A stretch of DNA of 55,013 nt from assembly GCA_021781415.1 (NCBI GenBank), contig JAJXWW010000126.1:1-55013 (forward strand). Reading direction: 5' to 3'. The position numbers and the translations under genes are program-made. The stretch comes from Planctomycetota bacterium. GTDB lineage: Bacteria > Planctomycetota > Planctomycetia > Gemmatales > Gemmataceae. The notes beneath the pieces were generated by a model. That model had not been told where the DNA came from, did not search any database, and worked only from the letters and a program-made list of their open reading frames with translations. Below are positions 23,299-32,176 of this stretch, piece by piece; position 1 is the first letter of the stretch; each line of letters opens with the position of its first letter.

Positions 23299-24495
23299 AT
23301 GCTCTCGCAAGCGACGGAGCTTTCGCTCACTCCAATAATGGAAACGCCGCGCCTCGAACCGAAGCGGGGGGGGAAATGGCGTCTCCTCGCCGGTATCGCT
23401 CTGGTTGCGCTCGTCGCCTTCGGAATGATCGTCAGTCTGGTCCACCGTCGCGGCAACCGGGAACGCGATCGGCATCTCAACGAAGGAGAGGCCCTCTTTC
23501 AGAAGCGGGAATACGACCGCGCCATTGAAGAGTTTACCGAGGCGATTCGTCTCGATCCCTCGTGCGCCTTCGCCTTTGCCAATCGGGCTTCGGTGTATTT
23601 CAATCGCGGCGAGTGGCAGCAAGCCATCGACGACTGCAATCGCGCTCTGGAAATCGATCCCAAGTTGACACTCGGCTACGCCAACCGCGCCGGCGCTTAT
23701 CTCAACCTCGGCGAGATGGATCGCGCCATTGCCGACTGCACGCGCGCGCTCGAGTTCGATCCGCAATCGTGTCTCGCCTTTGCCAATCGCGGGGCGGCCC
23801 ACCTCAACAAGGGCGAACTCGATTTCGCAATTGCCGACTGTTCGCGCGCTTTGGAACTCGATCCTCACTTGGCATTGGCCTACGCCAATCGAGGCGCGGC
23901 ATACTTCAATCGGGGAGACTTCGATCGGGCCATTGCCGACAGCAGCCAAGCCCTCGCCAACGACTCGAGCATGGCCTTGGCCTATCTCAACCGCGCCGCC
24001 GCCTTTCTCAGCAAGGGAGACAACGACGGAGCCATCGCCGACGCCAGCCAAGCGCTGCGGCTCAATCCGTCCTTGGCGCGCGGCTATGCGCTGCGCGGAA
24101 CCGCCTTCTTCAACAAAGGCGACGATGTGCAAACCATCGAAGACAGCAACGAGGCGCTGCGGCGCGATCCAACGCTCAGTTTCGCCCATGTAAATTGCGG
24201 CTTGGCAAATCTTCGCCTCGGAAACGCCGACAAAGCGATGCAAGAGATGGACGAAGTGATTCGCCGCGAACCGAAGTTGGCGATGGCCTACGTCTATCGC
24301 GGTGCGGTGTTTCTCAGCCGAGGCGATACCAAACGAGTCATCGACGATTGCACGCGCGCTCTGGAGATCGACTCGCATCTCGCCTTGGCCTATTGGAACC
24401 GCGGACTTGCCTACGCGCAACAGGGCGATCGCGAACGAGGGGACGCGGATCAGAAGAAAGCGGTCGAGTTGGACCCATCCTTCGGCCAGAAATGA
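23299..24495 (+). CDS. Membrane-anchored tetratricopeptide-repeat protein
   Basis: The 398-residue protein has one transmembrane segment ('LLAGIALVALVAFGMIVSLV', about residues 30-50). This is followed by about ten near-perfect 34-residue TPR units, for example 'AYANRGAAYFNRGDFDRAIA' and 'LGYANRAGAYLNLGEMDRAI', each ending in 'DxxxALExDP'. TPR solenoids mediate protein-protein contacts; with a short cytoplasmic tail the solenoid would be in the periplasm. The high similarity between units suggests recent internal duplication. ATG 23299 was preferred over ATG 23290 because GGAAGGA at 23282-23288 is then correctly spaced. It is the last gene of the LPS run, 72 bases after the hydroxylase. Confidence 0.85.
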   Translation: MLSQATELSLTPIMETPRLEPKRGGKWRLLAGIALVALVAFGMIVSLVHRRGNRERDRHLNEGEALFQKREYDRAIEEFTEAIRLDPSCAFAFANRASVYFNRGEWQQAIDDCNRALEIDPKLTLGYANRAGAYLNLGEMDRAIADCTRALEFDPQSCLAFANRGAAHLNKGELDFAIADCSRALELDPHLALAYANRGAAYFNRGDFDRAIADSSQALANDSSMALAYLNRAAAFLSKGDNDGAIADASQALRLNPSLARGYALRGTAFFNKGDDVQTIEDSNEALRRDPTLSFAHVNCGLANLRLGNADKAMQEMDEVIRREPKLAMAYVYRGAVFLSRGDTKRVIDDCTRALEIDSHLALAYWNRGLAYAQQGDRERGDADQKKAVELDPSFGQK

Positions 24496-24543
24496 TGCGG
24501 CTCATTCGATGCAGTCGCAAGGCAAGCGCGCGGTATCTCGGCG

Positions 24544-25938
24544 CTACGGTTGCACATCCTTCCGGCGGGCTACGTCTTTCCATCCAGGCCCGCCGCCGAA
24601 GACGGCATTCGTGCCCGCCAACGGCAAGCCGGTGAGAAACGATGCCTCCAACGTCAACGCGCGCAAATCCTCCGGCTCCAAGTCGTGAACCGTATTCTTG
24701 CCGCAGGCGCGAGCGAGAATCTGAATCTCCGATGTCGAGGCATGCAGCCAATTGGCGACGCGCTCGGCAGCCGGGTCGATCTCCAAGCGTTGCATCAACT
24801 CCGGATCTTGGGTGGCGATACCGACAGGGCAGCGTCCGGTGTGACAGTGGTGGCAGGCGTAGGGAGCCGCGCCCAGTTCACGATAATCGTCGACGTAGAG
24901 CGGTTTGTTACAATTGAGTGCGATCAGCGCGGCGGTGCCGACGTACACTGCATCCGCGCCGAGGGCCAGTGCTTTGGCCGCGTCGCTTCCGTGGCGAATG
25001 CCTCCGGCAATAATTAAGTTTACCTCTCCGAAAAGGTTCATTTCTTCCAGCGCCGCCCGCGCCTCGCACACGGCGGCCAGCGTCGGAATGCCGGTGTGTT
25101 CTTGGAGCAAATCGGGAGAAGCGCCGGTGCCTCCCTCCATGCCGTCCACGACCACGACATCCGCGCCGCATTTGGCCGCCAGCTTGACGTCGTCGTAGAC
25201 GCGGCTGGCTCCCAGTTTGACGAAGATCGGTACCTGCCAATCGGTCGCTTCGCGGAGTTCCTCGATCTTAATGCGCATATCGTCGGGACCGAGAAAATCG
25301 GGATGGCGGCACGGACTGCGCTGATCGACGCCGGGTGGCAAGTCGCGTATCCGCGCGATCTCCTCCGAAACTTTGGAACCCAGCAATAGCCCTCCCGTCC
25401 CCGGTTTGGCCCCCTGGCCGATGGTTAACTCCACGGCGTCGGCCTGGCGCAGATGATGCACGTTCAGGCCATAGCGGCTGGGCAGCACTTCGTAGATAAG
25501 GACGCGGGCGTTTTCGCGCTCGGCGGGCATCATGCCGCCATCGCCGGTGGTCGTGGAACTGCCGGCCGCCCGCGCCCCGCGCGCCAGTGCCACCTTGGCG
25601 TTGAACGACAGCGCGCCAAAGCTCATGCCGGTAATCATCACGGGGATTTCGAGTTCGAGCGGCTTGGCGGCGTGACGCGCGCCGAGGACGGTGCGCGTCG
25701 AACACTGTTCGCGATATCCCTCCAAGGGAATGCGTGTCAGTCCGGCGGGAATGAACGTCAAATCGTCGAACGTGGACCAGGTGCGCGGTCGCAACGTGCC
25801 GAAGCCACGAATGCGATAGCGCCCCAGTTCGGCCTTGGCCTGGATGTCTTCGATGACGCTCGGCGAATAGGTGCCGCTCGGCTGCGGCGCGATGAAAGTG
25901 GCATGGGTCTCGTTGGTTGACGGTGGGGAATGGCCCAT
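24544..25938 (-). CDS. FMN-binding glutamate synthase family protein
   Basis: This 464-residue protein equals the central FMN/2-oxoglutarate domain of glutamate synthase large subunits, without the glutaminase or GXGXG domains. Diagnostic segments are 'PVMITGMSFGALSFNAKVAL', 'GDGGMMPAE', 'IGQGAKPGTGG', 'VVVDGMEGGTGASPDLL' and the 3Fe-4S cysteine cluster 'CHHCHTGRCPVGIATQDPEL'. Stand-alone versions include GlxD/MgsC-type subunits of N-methylglutamate synthase and archaeal-type GltB. No GlxB/GlxC partners are adjacent, so its reaction is open; it may act with electron donors encoded elsewhere. A GAGG lies 10 bases before ATG 25938. It converges with the TPR gene. Confidence 0.9.
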   Translation of the reverse strand: MGHSPPSTNETHATFIAPQPSGTYSPSVIEDIQAKAELGRYRIRGFGTLRPRTWSTFDDLTFIPAGLTRIPLEGYREQCSTRTVLGARHAAKPLELEIPVMITGMSFGALSFNAKVALARGARAAGSSTTTGDGGMMPAERENARVLIYEVLPSRYGLNVHHLRQADAVELTIGQGAKPGTGGLLLGSKVSEEIARIRDLPPGVDQRSPCRHPDFLGPDDMRIKIEELREATDWQVPIFVKLGASRVYDDVKLAAKCGADVVVVDGMEGGTGASPDLLQEHTGIPTLAAVCEARAALEEMNLFGEVNLIIAGGIRHGSDAAKALALGADAVYVGTAALIALNCNKPLYVDDYRELGAAPYACHHCHTGRCPVGIATQDPELMQRLEIDPAAERVANWLHASTSEIQILARACGKNTVHDLEPEDLRALTLEASFLTGLPLAGTNAVFGGGPGWKDVARRKDVQP

Positions 25939-26080
25939 ACAGAATCGACCTCACATTCATTCCGAAGGGAGCGTTCGCGTCTCGCTCCATCGCCAAATCG
26001 TGAAACTTTGACTATTGTATTCGATTCCCTCGCTCGACGCCCGCTCGTGAGAAATTCGCTCTTGCTGTACGACCAATGTG

Positions 26081-27142
26081 TCATTCACTCCATTGATCCG
26101 CTGCCAGCCGACCGTGCAGACGAAGGACTTTGCCCTCGCGGCCGATCTTGGTCGAGCCGAGCAATCGCAGCAACGGCGCAAGCTCTTTTTGGTCTCCCAG
26201 CAAAAGAGCCGCTCCGGGGGCGGCGTCGCGCATGTCTCGCAGATCGAACTGCAATCGATCGGCCTGTTCCGCGGTCGTTGTGGCAACGGTCAGTTCGAGT
26301 CGCAAATCGTCGGCGACCTTCACTCCTCCGTACAGGCTGTTGGCGTTTTGAAAGAGAGGATTCACAACCATCCGAAGCAAGTAGTTGTCGATGTTGGCAA
26401 TCGAGCCGAGACTTTTAATTGAAGCCGCCACCCAGAGCGGTTGCCGACGATCCACCTTGGTCAACAAGGTGCCGAGCGTGGCATCGCGCACCGAGATCGA
26501 ACGCGGATCGTGGGCCTGTTCCAAGGCTTCCCGCACGCGATCTTGCGTCTCCCCGACAATCAGCGTGTCACCGGCAAGCGCAAGCAGCGTCGTTTGTTTG
26601 GCAGCGGTATCGTTGTATTCCCAAAGCCGATACCTGCCGAGGCGCTTCTCTCGCAGTTTATCGGGGCCGATGTGGGCGCGGGTACGATCGAATCGTCCTC
26701 GCATCAGCCACAGCGGCGAGCCACCCGATCCAGGAGCGAAGGAAATACGAATGAGATCGAGATCGTTCTCGGGATTCACTCCGAGCAATTCCAACCAGCG
26801 CGGCAAGGCATCCGTCCGTCGCAAAAGTTGTTGCACAATCGGTTTCAGGTGTCGTCGTCCCACCGGCGATTGCAACAGAGAACGCAAATCGGCGACGAGA
26901 ATCGCTTCGCTGTCTTCGGGTACATAGTCGTCGAGCGCGCCGGTCGCAAAGTGATCCTCCGCTTCCAATCCGCCGGTCCACCAATTCCACAACGCATCGC
27001 GAAAGAAGAACGCCGCAATCAGAAGGATGACGGCGCTCACAAGAGCCATCGAAATCCATCGGGCGCGCCGACGCCGACCCTTTTCTATGGGCGCGTCACA
27101 AGAGGGATCGTTCACAATAGGACACCCCAAGCAAGATACCAT
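26081..27142 (-). CDS. Membrane-anchored hypothetical protein
   Basis: I do not recognise a named family for this 353-residue protein. A cysteine-containing N-terminus and a basic stretch (GRRRRARW) precede one transmembrane helix ('ALVSAVILLIAAFFF', about residues 32-48). The remainder is predicted to be outside the cytoplasm. It shows 'YVPEDSEAILVADLRSLLQS' and 'LLALAGDTLIVGETQDRVRE', which resemble the repeated beta-alpha layout of planctomycete exported proteins that report on a per-object scalar. No catalytic motif is visible. The gene lies alone between the glutamate-synthase-like gene and a divergently oriented ATPase gene. ATG 27142 lacks a clear ribosome binding site, so the true start could be the internal ATG just before the membrane helix. 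Confidence 0.6.
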   Translation of the reverse strand: MVSCLGCPIVNDPSCDAPIEKGRRRRARWISMALVSAVILLIAAFFFRDALWNWWTGGLEAEDHFATGALDDYVPEDSEAILVADLRSLLQSPVGRRHLKPIVQQLLRRTDALPRWLELLGVNPENDLDLIRISFAPGSGGSPLWLMRGRFDRTRAHIGPDKLREKRLGRYRLWEYNDTAAKQTTLLALAGDTLIVGETQDRVREALEQAHDPRSISVRDATLGTLLTKVDRRQPLWVAASIKSLGSIANIDNYLLRMVVNPLFQNANSLYGGVKVADDLRLELTVATTTAEQADRLQFDLRDMRDAAPGAALLLGDQKELAPLLRLLGSTKIGREGKVLRLHGRLAADQWSE

Positions 27143-27360
27143 TCGCTCAATGGAAGAGTGACATTCTTATCTTCCATCGTACCTGTCGGGTTCGCGTCCG
27201 GCAAACGACCGCCGCGGGAAACGGCATTACCCCGCATTCAAGAGATGGCTACGATAATCGCGTGCCTCTCTTTGCACGGAACGACACAACGGTGTCACGA
27301 AAACAAACTTTGGAGCAAAGGGCAACTCTCCCTCGTCTGCGCGGATTCTGGAGCCGCTAT

Positions 27361-28002
27361 ATGGTGTCGAAAATTGTCTTAACGGGCGGTCCTTGCGCGG
27401 GGAAGACGAGTTGCCTGCGCGCCCTCCGCGCTCATTTCGGCGAAGCGATCGTCGCCGTGCCGGAGGCGGCTACACTACTGCTCGACAGCGGTTTTCCTTC
27501 CCCCGAACACGAACGCATTCGCACTCTTCGATCCGATTGGATTCACAGTCTGCAAGGGGAAATTTTGTCGCTTCAACGAGTCATCGAAGAACATTGGGAG
27601 CGTTTGGCGATCGAATGCGGGGCGCGGCTCTTGGTCTGCGATCGCGGCCTGCTCGATGGAGCCGCCTATTGGCCCGAAGGGCGGCAGGCATTTCTGGCTC
27701 ATTTCGGTCTGTCTCTGGAGCAGTGTTTCGCCCGCTATCGCGCCGTCTTCCATCTCCAATCGCTGGCCGCCTCGCTTCCCCACCTTTACGGTGTGCAAGA
27801 CAATCCCGTCCGCTATGAGGACGCGACATTAGCTCTCCAAGTCGAACACTCGGCACGACTGGCCTGGGAAGGACATCCGAACTTGACGGTTATCGCGGCG
27901 GAAACAGATCTGCAAACGAAGACGAACCGCTTGGTGGAACACGTCGAACAACAATTGAAAAACTCGTGGGATGGAACATCGTTCGTCCCATCCCGCGAAT
28001 GA
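27361..28002 (+). CDS. AAA_28-type P-loop ATPase/kinase
   Basis: The 213-residue protein starts 'MVSKIVLTGGPCAGKTSCL', a Walker A loop near the very N-terminus. 'ARLLVCDRGLLDGAAYWPEG' follows as a Walker B-like acidic strand, in the layout of the AAA_28 family (NadR-kinase/Ttd14-like small kinases). These bind ATP/GTP and probably phosphorylate a small metabolite or nucleoside; the substrate here is unknown. ATG 27361 was preferred over the 33-residue longer frame because the P-loop protein family begins exactly there. It is convergent with the next gene, with only 8 bases between the stops and a shared hairpin at 27968-27994. Confidence 0.75.
   Translation: MVSKIVLTGGPCAGKTSCLRALRAHFGEAIVAVPEAATLLLDSGFPSPEHERIRTLRSDWIHSLQGEILSLQRVIEEHWERLAIECGARLLVCDRGLLDGAAYWPEGRQAFLAHFGLSLEQCFARYRAVFHLQSLAASLPHLYGVQDNPVRYEDATLALQVEHSARLAWEGHPNLTVIAAETDLQTKTNRLVEHVEQQLKNSWDGTSFVPSRE
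27968..27994. terminator. Hairpin at the convergent gene ends
   Basis: GGGATGG (27968-27974) and CCATCCC (27988-27994) form a 7-bp stem that can extend by G-T and C-G pairs outward. It spans the last codons of the P-loop ATPase gene, just before the convergent stop at 28011. Its position suggests a bidirectional terminator or an mRNA 3'-end stabiliser. Confidence 0.4.
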
Positions 28003-28010
28003 TTCCATTA

Positions 28011-28595
28011 TCAGCGCGTATGGCCAAAATAGAAGTCGAATTTCGGTTTTTCTTCGGGAGGCGCGACGAACGAGGAACCAATGGGGCTAGGAGACGATGG
28101 TTCTTTCGCGGGAGTATAGACCGGCGGCGGAGAGTAAGCGGGCGTCACGGGACAAGGGCCTGATGTCGGGATGACGGTAGCTCGGTTGTAGTCGGTCTGA
28201 ACGGCTTTGAACCGGCCGTTATAGATTTCGTCCTTGTCTTTGTCGCGTCCCTTGGCGTCGTAGACGATCAACGCGCCCTCATCGACGCGAAAGCGAAAGC
28301 TGAAAGGTCGATTGAAGAGCGCATTGGTCGAATCGTTGTCTTCTTCGTCGAATTCGACGCTAGTGATTACCCCATAGACCACGCCGTCGCGCGTCATGGA
28401 ATAGTCGGCGTGCAGCGCGCCGACATTCTCGCCGGCTAAAATCATGTGCAGGCGGTTGTCCTCGACGATTAATGTGACGTGATTCTTGCCGCTCTTACGC
28501 TCCCATTTGCCCAACGGCTTAACCATCTGTTGCGCGTGAAGGGCGCTCGCGCTCATTGCGACCGCCAGCGCCAACGCCGCGGTAAATAGCTTCAT
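28011..28595 (-). CDS. Exported hypothetical protein with Pro-rich tail
   Basis: This 194-residue protein has a textbook signal peptide ('MKLFTAALALAVAMSASALH', cleavage after 'HAQ'). A compact beta-rich domain (about 25-125) contains 'NHVTLIVEDNRLHMILAGEN' and 'MTRDGVVYGVITSVEFDEED'. The C-terminal tail is Pro/Ser-rich ('YSPPPVYTPAKEPSSPSP') and probably disordered. I recognise the general planctomycete pattern but no named family. AAGGAGTGCTGTCC lies directly before ATG 28595, so a slightly longer start at 28604 was rejected. It is divergent from the beta-propeller gene and has no functional neighbour. Confidence 0.7.
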   Translation of the reverse strand: MKLFTAALALAVAMSASALHAQQMVKPLGKWERKSGKNHVTLIVEDNRLHMILAGENVGALHADYSMTRDGVVYGVITSVEFDEEDNDSTNALFNRPFSFRFRVDEGALIVYDAKGRDKDKDEIYNGRFKAVQTDYNRATVIPTSGPCPVTPAYSPPPVYTPAKEPSSPSPIGSSFVAPPEEKPKFDFYFGHTR

Positions 28596-28853
28596 GGACA
28601 GCACTCCTTATTTCAGACAGGGACGATTCGCGTATCCCCATCGCCTCATCGCACCATCGTTCGATTCGCTCGTCGGGCAACGGGCCACCATCGGCGCGGG
28701 ACGGTACGAATTCGTGCGAAGAAAAGCAAGGCGGACTCGACGGCGTTTCTCCCGATTCGATCGAGAACCCACGGCCATACCCTGGCGGAACCTCGCTCTT
28801 GCCGCTATTCTGTTTGCAGTGCGACCCAAAGCGCAAGCGCAGGAGTGCCGTCG

Positions 28854-30083
28854 ATGATGCCAGCCAAGAAGCGAGTCGTCTTTCTCCTTTTATTCGTCGG
28901 GCTTCCCATCGCTATCGCGGCGGATTGGCCGCAGCTGTTGGGACCGCAACGCAACGGCGTCTCGACCGAAAAGGGGTTGAGGCAAAGCTGGAACGAGAAG
29001 GGACCGCCGGTCGTTTGGCAAAAGGAAGTCGGCGAGGGCTTCAGCGCGCCCGTCGTCGTCGGCGACCGGCTCGTGCTGTTTCATCGTGTCGGCGACGAAG
29101 AAATCGTTTCTTGCTTCAGTGCAACCAACGGCGAGGAGTTCTGGAAACACCGCGATGCCACGAAATATCGAGATGCCCTCGGCAAGGGCGATGGTCCGCG
29201 CTCGACGCCCTCGATTGCCGGCGAGCGCGTCTACACGCTTGGCCCCAGCGGACGGCTGCTCTGTTTGAAGCTGGCCGACGGCGAGAAAGTGTGGCAGCGC
29301 GAATTGCTGAAAGATTACAACGTGCCGCGCAGCTATTTCGGAGTCGGCACCTCGCCCATTCTCGAAGGCGGCCGGGTGCTGGTCAACGTCGGTGCGCGCG
29401 GCGCGGGCGTCGTCGCTTTCGACAAGGACGACGGCAAGGAAGTGTGGAAGACGACCGACGACGGCGCAAGCTACTCCTCGCCCGTCGCCGCCGACATCGA
29501 CGGCGTGCGTCATGTCCTTTTTTTCACACGTCTCGGCATCCTTTCCCTCGATCCAGCCAACGGCAACGTCCGATTCTCCAAACGCTGGCGCTCGCGCATG
29601 GACGCCTCGGTTAACGCGGCCACGCCGGTTGTCGTCCGCGATCTCGCGTTCTTCTCGTCCTGCTATGACACCGGAGCCATTGTGATCCGCGCCAAGAAAG
29701 ACGGTTTGGAGGAATTGTGGAGCAACGATCGCACCTTGACCTGCCATTTCAGCACGCCGGTTTATCACGACGGCTGCCTCTACGGCTTCGATGGTCGGCA
29801 GGAGGGCGGCACCGAGATGCGCTGCGTCGATCTCAAATCCGGCAAAGTGCATTGGAAGAAAGAAGGGTTTGGCTGCGGTTCGATGATTCGAACCGAAAAT
29901 CATCTCCTCGTTCTCAGCGAGGGCGGCGAGTTGGCATCGGTGGAATGCAACCGCGAGAAATATGTCGAGAAGGCCCGCGCCGCCGTGTTGACCGGGCCAT
30001 GCCGCGCTCACATGGCACTGTCGAATGGCCGACTCTATGCCCGCGACAACCATAAACTGGTGTGTTGGAACCTCAAGAAATAG
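28854..30083 (+). CDS. PQQ-like beta-propeller repeat protein
   Basis: The 409-residue protein has a signal peptide (about 1-23) and then 'DWPQLLGPQRNGVSTEKGLR', the standard opening of planctomycete PQQ-binding-like beta-propeller proteins. Blades show repeating 'GxxxWxxxL/F' signatures such as 'TNGEEFWKHRDATKYRDALG', 'ADGEKVWQRELLKDYNVP' and 'DDGKEVWKTTDDGASYSSPV'. It lacks obvious quinoprotein catalytic residues, so it may act as a binding or scaffold protein in the periplasm. ATG 28854 (AGGAG at 28841-28845) is used; ATG 28857 is equally close. The CocE-type hydrolase starts 11 bases after its stop, so the two are likely co-transcribed. Confidence 0.85.
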   Translation: MMPAKKRVVFLLLFVGLPIAIAADWPQLLGPQRNGVSTEKGLRQSWNEKGPPVVWQKEVGEGFSAPVVVGDRLVLFHRVGDEEIVSCFSATNGEEFWKHRDATKYRDALGKGDGPRSTPSIAGERVYTLGPSGRLLCLKLADGEKVWQRELLKDYNVPRSYFGVGTSPILEGGRVLVNVGARGAGVVAFDKDDGKEVWKTTDDGASYSSPVAADIDGVRHVLFFTRLGILSLDPANGNVRFSKRWRSRMDASVNAATPVVVRDLAFFSSCYDTGAIVIRAKKDGLEELWSNDRTLTCHFSTPVYHDGCLYGFDGRQEGGTEMRCVDLKSGKVHWKKEGFGCGSMIRTENHLLVLSEGGELASVECNREKYVEKARAAVLTGPCRAHMALSNGRLYARDNHKLVCWNLKK

Positions 30084-30094
30084 GAATCCGCTCG

Positions 30095-31972
30095 ATGATC
30101 TCACAATCGAAGTTGGTAGAGGCCGGTCTCACACTCTTCTGCTTCTTGGCCGTGCCGCATCGATCGATCGCGCAGGGACTGGAATACGTCAAGGCGAATT
30201 ACACCAAATACGAATATCGTATTCCCATGCGCGACGGCAAGAAATTGCTCACCTCCGTCTACGTTCCCAAGGACGATTCGAAAAAATATCCCATACTCCT
30301 GATGCGGACGCCTTATAGTGTGCGCCCCTATGGCGTCGATCAATACAGGAACGATCTCGGCCCGTCGCCGTTTTTTGGAAAATCCGGTTACATCTTCGCC
30401 TATCAGGACGTGCGCGGTCGTTGGATGTCCGAGGGCGATTTCGTCAACATGCGCCCGCACAACCCGGGCAAAAAAGACACCGATATCGACGAGTCCAGCG
30501 ATACCTGGGATACCATCGAATTCCTGGTCAAGCGCGTGGCCAATAACAATGGCCGAGTCGGTCAGTACGGGATTTCCTATCCGGGGTTCTACACGGCGGC
30601 GGGCATGGTGGACGCGCACCCGGCCTTGAAAGCGTCGTCTCCGCAGGCACCCGTCACCGATTGGTTCATCGGCGACGACTGGCATCATAACGGCGCGTTG
30701 TTCCTTCCGCATATGTTTAACTTCATGGCCAGCTTCGGCAGGCCGCGGACGGGGCCGGTCAAGAAGTTCGATTATCATTTCGATCACGAAACGCCGGACG
30801 GTTACGATTTCTTCCTGCGCATGGGACCGTTGGCCAACGCGAACGAACGCCATTTCAAAAACGATGTCGCCTTCTGGAACGAGGCGATGGAACACGGCGT
30901 CTACGACGAGTTCTGGAAAGCGCGCAACCTGCGACAACACCTCAAGAACATCAAACCCGCCGTCATGACCGTCGGCGGCTGGTTCGACGCTGAGAATCTG
31001 TTCGGCGCGCTGGAGACCTTCAAACGCGTCGAGAAAACAGCCGAGAATCGCACGAATGTGTTGGTGATGGGGCCGTGGCTGCACGGCGGTTGGAGCCGAG
31101 GCGAGGGCGATTCCCTCGGCGACGTTTCCTTCAACTCCAAAACCTCCGCCTATTACCGCGAACACATCGAGTTTCCCTTCTTCGAGTTCTATCTCAAGGG
31201 GATCGGCGAGTTTAAGCACCCCAAGGCCTGGGTCTTCGAGACGGGCACAAACCAATGGCGCAAGTACGACGCCTGGCCGCCCAAGACGGCCAAACAGCGG
31301 TCACTTTATCTGGGCAAAAACGGCAAGCTCTCGTGGGAGAAACCGGAAGGCGAAACGGAAGACAGCTTCGATGAATACATCAGCGATCCGAAAAAGCCGA
31401 TTCCCTATCTGGACAAAATCCTCATCGGCATGGCCGGCGACTACATGGTGGCCGACCAGCGCTTGGCCTCCCGCCGGCCCGACGTACTCGTCTATGAAAC
31501 CGGCGTGCTCGACGACGACGTTTCCATCGCCGGTTCCATCAAGGTCGATTTACACGTCTCCACCACCGGCACCGATTCCGATTGGATCGTCAAGCTGATC
31601 GACGTGTACCCCGACGATTATCCCGATCCAAACCCCAACCTCAAGGGCGTCCGCATGGGCGGTTATCAACAATTGGTGCGCGGCGACGTGATGCGTGGCA
31701 AGTTCCGCACCAGTTTCGAGAAGCCAGAACCGTTCGCGCCCGGCAAGCCCACGCCGGTCTCGTTCACCATGCAGGATAGCTGCCATACCTTCCGCACCGG
31801 CCACCGCATCATGGTGCAGATTCAATCGAGTTGGTTCCCCCTGGTGGACCGCAATCCCCAGACCTTCGTGGACATCTACCGCGCCCAAGAATCCGATTTC
31901 CACAAGGCGACCCAGCGCGTTTACCGCTCCCAGAAAACGCCCTCGCGCCTTACGCTCAGCGTGCTGCCCTGA
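30095..31972 (+). CDS. CocE/NonD family alpha/beta hydrolase
   Basis: This 625-residue protein belongs to the S15/CocE hydrolase family of alpha-amino acid ester hydrolases, glutaryl-7-ACA acylases and X-Pro dipeptidyl peptidases. The catalytic triad is visible: S161 in 'GQYGISYPGFY', D298 in 'GGWFDAENLFG', and H330 in 'GPWLHGGW'. 'VPKDDSKKYPILLMRTPYSV' opens the catalytic domain. The C-terminal third (about 420-625) is the jelly-roll domain ('VDLHVSTTGTDSDWIVKLID'). A signal peptide (about 1-28) suggests an exported enzyme that cleaves amide or ester substrates. The start ATG 30095 was chosen over an upstream TTG inside the previous gene. It follows the beta-propeller gene by 11 bases. Confidence 0.9.
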   Translation: MISQSKLVEAGLTLFCFLAVPHRSIAQGLEYVKANYTKYEYRIPMRDGKKLLTSVYVPKDDSKKYPILLMRTPYSVRPYGVDQYRNDLGPSPFFGKSGYIFAYQDVRGRWMSEGDFVNMRPHNPGKKDTDIDESSDTWDTIEFLVKRVANNNGRVGQYGISYPGFYTAAGMVDAHPALKASSPQAPVTDWFIGDDWHHNGALFLPHMFNFMASFGRPRTGPVKKFDYHFDHETPDGYDFFLRMGPLANANERHFKNDVAFWNEAMEHGVYDEFWKARNLRQHLKNIKPAVMTVGGWFDAENLFGALETFKRVEKTAENRTNVLVMGPWLHGGWSRGEGDSLGDVSFNSKTSAYYREHIEFPFFEFYLKGIGEFKHPKAWVFETGTNQWRKYDAWPPKTAKQRSLYLGKNGKLSWEKPEGETEDSFDEYISDPKKPIPYLDKILIGMAGDYMVADQRLASRRPDVLVYETGVLDDDVSIAGSIKVDLHVSTTGTDSDWIVKLIDVYPDDYPDPNPNLKGVRMGGYQQLVRGDVMRGKFRTSFEKPEPFAPGKPTPVSFTMQDSCHTFRTGHRIMVQIQSSWFPLVDRNPQTFVDIYRAQESDFHKATQRVYRSQKTPSRLTLSVLP

Positions 31973-32099
31973 TGCCCTCTCCACGAACCGAAGGCCCCGC
32001 CGTCCGACAAAGCTAAGGAGCCGAGCCGATGAGAGTTTTATTAGAGTAGTCGATCCCAGATCTTTCAGGAATCGCTTTTCTCTCGGCTCGACAACCTGG

Positions 32100-32105
32100 T
32101 ATAGT
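32100..32105 (+). promoter_or_regulatory. Candidate -10 element upstream of the coiled-coil operon
   Basis: TATAGT (one mismatch from TATAAT) lies about 70 bases before the start of the large coiled-coil gene, inside an AT-richer patch. No convincing -35 hexamer is seen at the usual distance, so the promoter call is weak. Confidence 0.25.
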
Positions 32106-32176
32106 TTATAGGGACGAATTGCCGTCGAATCCCTGCGCGCCAACTGAGGCCCAAAGCGAGAGCGAGGTTCCAAGCG

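Noticed and set aside
22306..24420. Long minus-strand open frame (about 700 codons) across the hydroxylase and TPR genes
   Set aside because: It is antisense to the perfect TPR repeats and histidine-box hydroxylase, has no recognisable domain, and its repetitive sequence mirrors the TPR periodicity, a common artefact of GC-rich codon bias.
28890..30104. 404-codon minus-strand frame antisense to the PQQ-like propeller gene
   Set aside because: The plus strand shows a signal peptide and repeated propeller blades; the antisense product is a compositional shadow.
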